A stretch of 64,000 nt of DNA from a bacterium (lineage in GTDB: Bacteria > Zhuqueibacterota > Zhuqueibacteria > Residuimicrobiales > Krinioviventaceae). The stretch is taken from assembly GCA_029561455.1 (NCBI GenBank), contig JAKQIY010000028.1, positions 33,048 to 97,047 of the forward strand, given 5' to 3'. The notes beneath the pieces were generated by a model. The model had not been told where the DNA came from, searched no databases, and was given only the letters and a program-made list of their open reading frames with translations. A program made the position numbers and the translations under genes. Numbering within the stretch: position 1 is the stretch's first letter; every line of letters starts with the position of its first letter. Positions 37,531-44,436 of this stretch are shown one piece after another.

Positions 37531-37556
37531 GGCTCTATATTGTTTGTAGTGGGTAA
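37531..37556 (-). repeat. 26-bp repeat B at the right end of the chemotaxis block
   Basis: The reverse complement matches repeat A (15271-15296) at 25 of 26 positions, including ACAAACAATATAGA. It lies 106 nt upstream of the giant kinase start, so a promoter role is possible here, but the same word at 15271 faces the end of cheD. Confidence 0.8.
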
Positions 37557-37764
37557 TTCTCCCACTATTTTAAGAACAAGAATAAAGTCATATCAGTTTT
37601 AAAGACTTGGTAAATAGAACTTTTCGTTGAATAACAATAATTAGATTAAACTTGTCTTTGAAAAAGAAATTGCCTTTCATCCATAAAGAAACTTTAAAAC
37701 AAAAAAATTAATAAAGAAAACTGCTATCAATAAACGCCATAATAACAATTATTTGAATACTTAT

Positions 37765-37829
37765 CTCTGCGTTCTTGGCGCCCTCGGCGGTAAAAAAATG
37801 AAACCGCAGAGCACTCAGAGAACGCAGAG
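37765..37829. repeat. Imperfect palindrome of the CTCTGCGTTCT...AGAACGCAGAG type
   Basis: CTCTGCGTTCT opens and AGAACGCAGAG closes a 65-nt imperfect inverted repeat with CTCGGCGGT and ACCGCAGAG inside. Very similar palindromic sequences are dispersed in many environmental bacterial genomes. The surrounding 1.2-kb gap (37426-38666) contains no gene. Confidence 0.75.
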
Positions 37830-37938
37830 GGGAAAATGGAAAACTTTTCCATATCTTTTTTTATTTAAAAAAACTATCATAAAACTAGAGTTAGTTTTAC
37901 TTTTTTTTACTTTAAAACAATGGTTCTTTCAGTAAAAA

Positions 37939-37964
37939 TTACCCACTGAAAACCATATAGAACC
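37939..37964 (+). repeat. 26-bp repeat C (diverged copy)
   Basis: It matches repeat A at 23 of 26 positions (TTACCCACTGAAAACC, then ATATAGAACC), in the same orientation as A. Confidence 0.65.
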
Positions 37965-38137
37965 TAATAATTATACAAAAAATTATCAACTAAAATTTCT
38001 GCTCTTTACAAAAATTACCTTTTACAGTTCATTCTCTATCTCTAATGGCATTTTTCCCTTTCAAACCGGTATTAAATTTATTTTCAATAAATTTTAAAAT
38101 GTCAAACAATAAAGTCAATTAGAATAGAGATAAATTT

Positions 38138-38163
38138 TTACCTATAATAAACAATATAGAACC
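38138..38163 (+). repeat. 26-bp repeat D (diverged copy)
   Basis: It matches repeat A at 22 of 26 positions; the right half AAACAATATAGAACC is identical. A fragment CTACTACAAACAATACT also occurs at about 38593. Confidence 0.6.
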
Positions 38164-38256
38164 AAAAAGATTTAAAACTTTAATTTAATGTGTGCGTTTG
38201 CTGGTCATTTTTCTGGACAAAGATTATAAAGTTAAAACCAAAAATATTACTATTTC

Positions 38257-38501
38257 CATGAACATCATCCAATAAAAACCATTTGCAAATATGCAAATTT
38301 CTTTGTAAAATATAGCTTACACGGGCAATTAGCTCAGTTGGTTAGAGCGCTGGTCTCACATACCATACCAAAACACCATAACCCCAATAAAAACAACATT
38401 TCAACGCAAAAAGAGAAGCCAAAACGTAACCCCTTGTTTTTTCGTAACATTTCGTATTAGTTCATAGTTATACCTACCCGTATCCGCCACCCTAATGCCA
38501 C
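38257..38501 (+). repeat. 245-nt repeat unit, copy 2 (tRNA-half repeat)
   Basis: This is a direct repeat of 14958-15203, including the near-palindrome (38281-38300), the tRNA-Val half and the ending CCGCCACCCTAATGCCAC. The two copies enclose the whole chemotaxis/sensor block (about 23 kb). Confidence 0.85.
38323..38367 (+). pseudogene. Truncated tRNA-Val (CAC), second 5' half
   Basis: It matches the fragment at 15024, but here four bases of the 3' anticodon stem survive (CTGGT-CTCACAT-ACCA). No T arm or 3' acceptor strand follows. This copy makes the valine identity (anticodon CAC) clearer. Confidence 0.78.
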
Positions 38502-38666
38502 TTGAGATATTTTTGTTTAAATACATATCATTATTGAAAAAAGTTGAATTTTAAAGAGGACTTTATAATTCAGTAGAAATTAGAATGCTAATCTACTACA
38601 AACAATACTTTATTAATCCAATATTAAAATAATTTATTATTTCATCTTTATAATTATTGTAAATTC

Positions 38667-39371
38667 TTATTCCATAAAATTTAATATTGTATGCTTTAAT
38701 GTTATAAATTCCTTTAAATAACGAATCTCATTATTGCGAGGACGATTAAATGGAACAATCTCTTCATGAATAAATGCTTTATTTTTTAACACTAAAATTC
38801 TATCAGCTAAAAAAATAGCCTCATCAATATAATGGGTAACAAATATTATTGTTTTTCTAGAATTTTGCCATACTGATAAAAGCCATTCTTGCATTTTATC
38901 CCTTGTATGATAATCCAACGAAGCGTAAGGCTCATCCATTAAAAGTAAATCCGGATCTGGAGCAAGAGCACGGGCCAATGCAACTCTTTGAATCTGACCA
39001 CCAGAGAGTTGGGAAGGATATCTGTTTTTATACTCTACCATATCAATTTTATGAAGCATATCATTTATACGTTCTTGTTTATTTTTCTTATTTATATTTT
39101 CCAAACCATACCCAATATTTTGTGATACAGTCATCCAAGGAAATAATGAATAATTCTGAAACACATAACCAATATGTTGTGGCCTTATAATTTTCCCATG
39201 ATACTCAATAAAATATGCAAGTGCATTTAGAAATGATGATTTTCCAACACCGGATTTCCCTACAATAACTACAAATTCCCCTTTTTGACACTTAAATTCA
39301 ATATCTTCAAGTGCACAAAAATTATCATAATAGACAGAAACATCTTCAACTTTTATTATTGAACTATTCAT
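38667..39371 (-). CDS. NitT/TauT-type ABC transporter ATPase (system 1)
   Basis: This 234-residue ATPase energises an importer. Walker A is GKSGVGKSS (about residues 38-46), the signature is LSGGQIQRVALAR, Walker B is LLLMDEPYASLD and the H loop is VTHYIDEA. It matches the nitrate/taurine/pyrimidine-precursor family. It is at the shorter end for this family and lacks the longer C-terminal tail of the second ATPase at 49395. Its start overlaps the end of the permease gene by 8 nt. It is the last gene of the long minus-strand operon. Confidence 0.95.
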   Translation of the reverse strand: MNSSIIKVEDVSVYYDNFCALEDIEFKCQKGEFVVIVGKSGVGKSSFLNALAYFIEYHGKIIRPQHIGYVFQNYSLFPWMTVSQNIGYGLENINKKNKQERINDMLHKIDMVEYKNRYPSQLSGGQIQRVALARALAPDPDLLLMDEPYASLDYHTRDKMQEWLLSVWQNSRKTIIFVTHYIDEAIFLADRILVLKNKAFIHEEIVPFNRPRNNEIRYLKEFITLKHTILNFME

Positions 39372-40200
39372 GGTTAGTTTTAATCCATGGGAAAATAATC
39401 TTCATTGTTTTTGTAAATACCATATCAGCTACAACACCAGCAAGGGCTAAAACAAATAATGCTGCCATCATTTTATCGATACGATATGCCAAGTGTGAAA
39501 TTGATATTTGATAACCAATACCCTGAGAAGCTCCAGCGATTTCAGAAACATATACCATTATAAATGCAATGGCAATTGAGGTACGTAAGCCGGCAATGAT
39601 AAAAGGCAGAGCAGCGGGTAATACAACTCTAAATAAATTTTTAATCTTTGATTTACGTAATAATTTTGCACTCCATATATATATAGAAGGTACTGATGAG
39701 GACCCTAAATGAGTATTGAGCCAAACAGGAAAAAATACTGCAAATGAAATAGAAAATATTTTTGCGATATTTCCAATACCTAACCAGACAATAACAAGAG
39801 GAATAATAGCGACAGGGGGTAATGGACGGAATAATTGTATTATAGGGGATAAACACTGATTGAAAATTTTTATTCGCCCAGTAAGCATTCCAAAAACAAT
39901 TCCAAAACATCCGCCAATGATAAACCCAAATAGCATACGCCAATAGCTGGCTTTAACATCACGCCATAATTCACCAGTACTGGCCCATTCTTTCAAGGCA
40001 TTAAATACTGATGTCGGGGGTGGAAATAAAAGAGGGTTTATTAATTTAAAATCTGCGATGATTTCCCATATTAACAGAAATATTATAATGGGTATTGCAT
40101 AAGTAATATATTTTTTAATATGTATTGCATAAAGAATTGCAATTTTGTTTTTACCGGAATACTGTATTTTGTTAACCATCCTGACAAAAGTCTCAATCAA
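39364..40200 (-). CDS. NitT/TauT-type ABC transporter permease (system 1)
   Basis: This 278-residue inner-membrane permease has about six transmembrane helices. The family pattern FPPPTSVFNALKEW follows the first helix. The EAA-type cytoplasmic loop that docks the ATPase lies in the region LRKSKIKNLFRVVLPAALPF (about residues 182-201), followed by IIAGLRTSIAIAF. It overlaps its neighbours on both sides by 8 nt, so the three components should be made together. A longer N-terminus with basic residues precedes the first helix; the ATG used is the first in frame. Confidence 0.94.
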   Translation of the reverse strand: MIETFVRMVNKIQYSGKNKIAILYAIHIKKYITYAIPIIIFLLIWEIIADFKLINPLLFPPPTSVFNALKEWASTGELWRDVKASYWRMLFGFIIGGCFGIVFGMLTGRIKIFNQCLSPIIQLFRPLPPVAIIPLVIVWLGIGNIAKIFSISFAVFFPVWLNTHLGSSSVPSIYIWSAKLLRKSKIKNLFRVVLPAALPFIIAGLRTSIAIAFIMVYVSEIAGASQGIGYQISISHLAYRIDKMMAALFVLALAGVVADMVFTKTMKIIFPWIKTNHE

Positions 40201-41191
40201 TAGTTACACAGGCTGAATCAATGCATTGCAGAAAATCTGGGTATATCATATCCTTGAAATTGGGTATCCTGGTATCAGCCGGGAATGTACCTTTCTCAAT
40301 CGCCCAATACGCCTCTGCGGTTGTGTAATCGATGAAATAATGATTCAGGGTTGGTTTAAATACAAAATTATCCCAAATATCATCTACAATTTGTTTATCC
40401 AATTTAGTGTATTTTATCAAAATCTCTTTGGATTCCTCAGGATGTTCACGGATAAAGAACTGAGCGTCATATAATCCTTTGATAAATGCCTTAAGCAGTT
40501 CGGATTTTTCATCAATAGTTTTTTGCATTACATCAACCACATAAAGTTCGGAGTAGATATCCTCATCAGTAAATGTTTGACCAATTTCACCCATTTGTAT
40601 TTCAGCAATTCGGGCAAAAGGATCAAAAATTGAAATAGCATCAACTGTGCCATTTGATAAGGCTGCCGGCATATCTTCAGGACGCTGGCTAATCAGATCG
40701 ACTTGATCGTCTGCTATGCTATGTTTCCTCAAGAAATTATAAGTAAAAAATTCAGGCCCCCCTCCAAACGATGTTGAAAGTTTTCTCTTTTTGGTGCCAA
40801 AGTAAGATTCCGGGGTATCCAAGCCTTCTTCTTTTCTTACTACGACTCGACATTCGTTGATTGTCCTTTCAACTACTTGAGCCAGTACTCTAAATTTATT
40901 ACCTTGAAGTGTAGATAGAGTAACCGGGACTTCACCCGAAACAGCTACATCGATGGACCCTCCCAGGAAAGCCTGTAATGCAAATTTGCCGGCAGTAAAC
41001 TCCTTAATTTCAACATCCACACCGGCTTTATCGAAAAAACCTTCATCTTCAGCAATCATGATAAGAGTCATAGCCGGGGAAATCTGGATGCCTACAGTAA
41101 GTTTTTTATCAAATTCTTTCTTATCAATATTATTTTTGCATGTAAAAAAAAGAAAGCTGAGTATTAAAATAATTATTTTTCTGTTCATCAA
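40193..41191 (-). CDS. NitT/TauT-type substrate-binding lipoprotein (system 1)
   Basis: This 332-residue periplasmic solute-binding protein is anchored through a predicted lipidated Cys18 (MMNRKIIILILSFLFFTC). It has the NMT1/SsuA-like fold: GVQISPAMTLIMIAEDEGFF, then FLGGSIDVAVSGEVPV, then LSNGTVDAISIFDPF. These proteins bind small nitrogen- or sulfur-containing solutes such as pyrimidine precursors, nitrate or taurine. The ligand is unknown, but the neighbouring amidohydrolase and DUF1116 genes point to an N-heterocycle or ureide. Confidence 0.92.
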   Translation of the reverse strand: MMNRKIIILILSFLFFTCKNNIDKKEFDKKLTVGIQISPAMTLIMIAEDEGFFDKAGVDVEIKEFTAGKFALQAFLGGSIDVAVSGEVPVTLSTLQGNKFRVLAQVVERTINECRVVVRKEEGLDTPESYFGTKKRKLSTSFGGGPEFFTYNFLRKHSIADDQVDLISQRPEDMPAALSNGTVDAISIFDPFARIAEIQMGEIGQTFTDEDIYSELYVVDVMQKTIDEKSELLKAFIKGLYDAQFFIREHPEESKEILIKYTKLDKQIVDDIWDNFVFKPTLNHYFIDYTTAEAYWAIEKGTFPADTRIPNFKDMIYPDFLQCIDSACVTID

Positions 41192-41212
41192 TTCAACCCA
41201 ATTTTATTTATT

Positions 41213-41878
41213 CTATGGAATATCTACACCTAATATTTTGGCAAGTTCTTTTGCATTTTCTGAGTGATTTTTCCCCTTTTTCCATGCTAAATAAAACTGT
41301 CGTTTATTTCCAGGTCCGGGTAGACTTATTCCTTTTATTTGATCCGGTAATATTTCTTCAACAGTACCCCGTGGTAGTATTGCAACTCCGATACCTGCGG
41401 CCACAGCTCTGACAGAGCCCTCAAGGCTTTTAACAGTAAAATTACTTTTTTTATACTTAATTTTATGTTCATCTAAATATTCATATCCAACTTCCTGTAC
41501 AGCGGCTCCTTTGAAACGATTTATAAAAACCACATCTTCAAATACAGCCTGTAATTCATCTTCTTTTAAAGCTTCTTTGGAGGCTAAAGGGTGGTTTACG
41601 GGCACAATTAGTAAATTTTCTTCTACATAAGACATTTTTATTGATTCAAGAATAGTATTTTTCTCAGCTATATCTTTCCCTTGTAATGTAAGATCAATTT
41701 CTATTGTATGATTTTCAACTTTTTTCCCGTTCTCCAACCAGTCCTTAATTTCATTTGTTGTTCCATCATAAATGTTGACGATAAGTTCCGGATGCATTTC
41801 CATTAAAATTTTCACAGCACGAATAAGCTGTGATTCAGCAGTGCCGGTCGGGGCGGCAAGATTAAGATTTGTAATCAT
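41213..41878 (-). CDS. LysR-type effector-binding domain without HTH
   Basis: The 221 residues correspond to the periplasmic-binding-protein-like effector domain of LysR regulators: NLNLAAPTGTAESQLIRAVK at the start, PVNHPLAS in the middle, then VRAVAAGIGVAILPRGTVEE. The usual N-terminal winged helix (about 80 residues) is absent, and no HTH is encoded in any frame upstream. AAAGGA lies 6 nt before the ATG, so it may be translated as is. It may act as a soluble sensor, or be the stump of a regulator truncated when the AT-rich cassette upstream arrived. Confidence 0.75.
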   Translation of the reverse strand: MITNLNLAAPTGTAESQLIRAVKILMEMHPELIVNIYDGTTNEIKDWLENGKKVENHTIEIDLTLQGKDIAEKNTILESIKMSYVEENLLIVPVNHPLASKEALKEDELQAVFEDVVFINRFKGAAVQEVGYEYLDEHKIKYKKSNFTVKSLEGSVRAVAAGIGVAILPRGTVEEILPDQIKGISLPGPGNKRQFYLAWKKGKNHSENAKELAKILGVDIP

Positions 41879-41931
41879 ATCTTTATCCTTTAATTAATTA
41901 ATAATATGTGTAACGATGTAGAATTTAAAAA

Positions 41932-42573
41932 TTACTTTTTATTAGCATTGTTTATAATGTAGAGTAGGATTGCAATAGAAATAAGTATTAAAAAGCTAGA
42001 AATAGAGACTGATAATATATTAAAATTTCCATCAGAGGAATGAATACTTTCAAAAATACTGCTTACAACATGTACAATTAAAGTTGTTGTAATTAAACCA
42101 AGCAAAGATCTATCAATACTAGAAATATTACGGAATTGAAGCATCCATTTAGGTATTCCTTTTGCAAAATCGGGCACCATCAAAACAATTAATCCAATTG
42201 AAAAAAGAACACATATGAGTATGCTTATCAACAACTCAATTATTGTGAGAATCCATAAACTCCACTTTTCAATAGAAAGATCATCAGAAGTATGTAGCTG
42301 GTGTTTAATATAAATGATTGGGATAATAATAATGCATAAAGCAATAATTAATATCATAAGTCTTATAAATTCAATATACGTAGCAATCAATTTGTTCCTA
42401 AAATCCCAAGGCTTGATTTTTGAAAAAGTGCTATTTAAATACTGTTGTTTTTTTCTTTTTTCAATCATAGATGTCAATTTTTTAAAATAGCTAAAAGATT
42501 CATCACTATTTCCTAACTTTCTTAATATTGGAAAAAATAAATTATCGATAAAAGTTATTGTAAACGATATCAT
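41932..42573 (-). CDS. Small membrane protein, UPF0114/YqhA-like
   Basis: This 213-residue protein has about four hydrophobic helices: an N-terminal amphipathic segment, LMILIIALCIIIIPIIYI, LWILTIIELLISILICVLF with LIVLMVP, LLGLITTTLIVHVVSSIFES and a final ISSFLILISIAILLYII. PKWMLQFRNISSIDRSLLGL between helices 3 and 4 resembles the PxWL...DLxxLKxKL block of the UPF0114 (YqhA) family. Its ATG overlaps the stop of the receiver-GAF gene (ATGA), so its production is coupled to the signalling genes. It may be the membrane output of the cassette. The sequence is very AT-rich. Confidence 0.55.
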   Translation of the reverse strand: MISFTITFIDNLFFPILRKLGNSDESFSYFKKLTSMIEKRKKQQYLNSTFSKIKPWDFRNKLIATYIEFIRLMILIIALCIIIIPIIYIKHQLHTSDDLSIEKWSLWILTIIELLISILICVLFSIGLIVLMVPDFAKGIPKWMLQFRNISSIDRSLLGLITTTLIVHVVSSIFESIHSSDGNFNILSVSISSFLILISIAILLYIINNANKK

Positions 42574-43658
42574 TCTATTAAAGATGAGATAAATATTTTT
42601 AGAAAAAAAATTATTAAATTCAAAAATTTTATCATATTAAGATAAAAAAAATATCCAAGCCCATGTTGTTCAGATACACGAAAAGGTATATCATAAGCAC
42701 AATGAAGGATAGTATCCAATGGTAGTTCTTCTAACTTAGTTATATCCGTATTATCAAAGATATTTTTATATTCATTTGAAAATAAAATTATACAACTTTG
42801 AAGATTTAATTCGTCTATTAATAATTTGACTAAGCATTTTTTTTTGTTAAAAGAATTTACAATACAATTTTTAATAAAAAATTTATCATCTATTTCTAAT
42901 AAAATCGTTTTATTGTCTATAGTTCCTAAATCAAATGCCATTTTTTCTAACGAGTCTTTTTTAATTATCTCAAAAGGTTCAATTTTATGAAAGTTGATTT
43001 GAGTTATTCCTTCGAGATTCTCATTAAATGCTATAAAACCTTCATTTGAATCAAATTTAATTACTAATGCACCTTGGCAATTAAAATATTGCATTAAAAA
43101 ATAAAGTAATTTTTTAATAAACTTTTCAATACTTAATTTTTCGTCAACAACATATTTTATTATTTCTGTTAATAAATTTAATTCTCTTTCTTTGATTTTT
43201 ACAAATTTTTCCGTAGATGTTACATTTTTACTAAAAGTTTCAATACTATCAATCTCTTTATTTGCTTCATTTTCATTTACAGCACTAGTTACTGCATTAA
43301 TAGTTGATGTAAGTTCAGAAAGATAATTTTCATCATCTTTGCAAATAATTATACAGTTTGTTTTTGATAAAAATAAGTTAGTACCTTCTTTACCTTTGCC
43401 ATGGGTTAAAATGATCCGAGGGATTTTTAAATAATTTTTAACAAGAGTAGAAATAATTTCTTGGGCTGTAATATCTGGGTCCGAAAGAATCCAGTCGATA
43501 ATAAAGATAGCCGGTTTAAATTCTTTTTCTTCTAATTTTTTTAAAAAATCACTTTCAGTTAATACAAATATAATATTATAATCGGGAAGTAGTTCCTTTA
43601 ATGATGCACCCCACCTTACATCATCATCAAGATATAATATATTAATCTTTTCATTCAT
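42570..43658 (-). CDS. Receiver-GAF-like protein
   Basis: The first 125 residues of this 362-residue protein form a receiver fold: YLDDDVRWG (acidic pair), IFIIDWILSD (Asp about residue 55), Thr in IILTHGKGK and Lys in IIICKDDENY. Residues about 150-320 resemble a GAF domain (LNLLTEIIKYVVDEKLSIEK, then GALVIKFDSNEGFIAF). The last 30 residues are hydrophobic (LGYFFYLNMIKFLNLIIFFL) and may bind membrane. It overlaps the tandem receiver gene by 8 nt and the membrane-protein gene by 4 nt. No DNA-binding domain is present, so output is probably by protein contact. Confidence 0.7.
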   Translation of the reverse strand: MNEKINILYLDDDVRWGASLKELLPDYNIIFVLTESDFLKKLEEKEFKPAIFIIDWILSDPDITAQEIISTLVKNYLKIPRIILTHGKGKEGTNLFLSKTNCIIICKDDENYLSELTSTINAVTSAVNENEANKEIDSIETFSKNVTSTEKFVKIKERELNLLTEIIKYVVDEKLSIEKFIKKLLYFLMQYFNCQGALVIKFDSNEGFIAFNENLEGITQINFHKIEPFEIIKKDSLEKMAFDLGTIDNKTILLEIDDKFFIKNCIVNSFNKKKCLVKLLIDELNLQSCIILFSNEYKNIFDNTDITKLEELPLDTILHCAYDIPFRVSEQHGLGYFFYLNMIKFLNLIIFFLKIFISSLIE

Positions 43659-44436
43659 AGATTACCCCAAAATCACTTCTAAAAATTTTATTTTCAAAGA
43701 ACAAATGAAAATCGTCAATTTCCTCTTTGATTGCTGGAAATACAAATTTTCTATTAGTATAATTATTTAATTTGATTTTACCAATTTCCTTTGTTGTTAT
43801 CGGTAATAATAAATATTGCTTGTCATTAAATATATTTACTATTTTATCTACTAAAAGATGCCCTTTACATATTTCAATCCCATTCTCTTTGTAACACATA
43901 TCAATTAAGAAAACGTTAAAGTAATAATTTTTTATCATAATTTCAGCATCAAATATTGATGTTGCTCTTTTGATTTTATCTATATGCAAATATTTTAATA
44001 TTTCAGAGTAATCTTTAAAATTTTTATCTTCATCCTCTACAATTAGTACAGACATATCATCTTCATAAAGAAACTTTATTTTATCTTTGTTATAGAGTAT
44101 TTTTTCTATTAAATCTTCCTCGGTTTTATTATATAATGGTATTTTATTCATTACAATTTCTTTCAATTTAAAATCTTCTTTGGCAATATGTGTAAGAAAT
44201 AAAATTTGGCTTCGTTTATCAAATTTTCTGATTTCTTTATAAACATCATATCCATTAATGCCATTTAATATAAAATCAAGAATTATTAATTCATAGATAT
44301 TGTTATTAATTTTGTTTTTATAATCCTCCGGACCAGAAGTATCAATTTTATCAAATGATTTCAGTAATAATTCTTTCAATTCATTTCTATAATTGTTTTC
44401 GTCATCAACAATTAATACTCTTTTAGCAACATTCAT
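43651..44436 (-). CDS. Tandem two-receiver response regulator
   Basis: This 261-residue protein is made of two receiver domains and nothing else. The first (residues 1-120) has IVDDENNYRN, Asp in LIILDFILNGINGY (about residue 54), LFLTHIAKE and LYNKTEED. The second (about 128-250) has IVEDEDKNF, Asp in VFLIDMCYKENG, LLPITTKE and a diverged RKFVFPAIK. The second pocket is complete enough to be phosphorylated. Its start overlaps the kinase stop (ATGA). Such proteins can act as phosphate relays or sinks between a kinase and a later receiver, here encoded next. Confidence 0.85.
   Translation of the reverse strand: MNVAKRVLIVDDENNYRNELKELLLKSFDKIDTSGPEDYKNKINNNIYELIILDFILNGINGYDVYKEIRKFDKRSQILFLTHIAKEDFKLKEIVMNKIPLYNKTEEDLIEKILYNKDKIKFLYEDDMSVLIVEDEDKNFKDYSEILKYLHIDKIKRATSIFDAEIMIKNYYFNVFLIDMCYKENGIEICKGHLLVDKIVNIFNDKQYLLLPITTKEIGKIKLNNYTNRKFVFPAIKEEIDDFHLFFENKIFRSDFGVIYE

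Noticed and set aside
37531..37556. 26-bp repeat as an ordinary promoter of the giant kinase
   Set aside because: Copy A at 15271 points at the 3' end of cheD and copies C and D precede no gene closely, so a simple promoter role does not explain the set.
37753..37935. Short ORF across the CTCTGCG palindrome
   Set aside because: It reads a non-coding repeat and has no codon bias or ribosome site.
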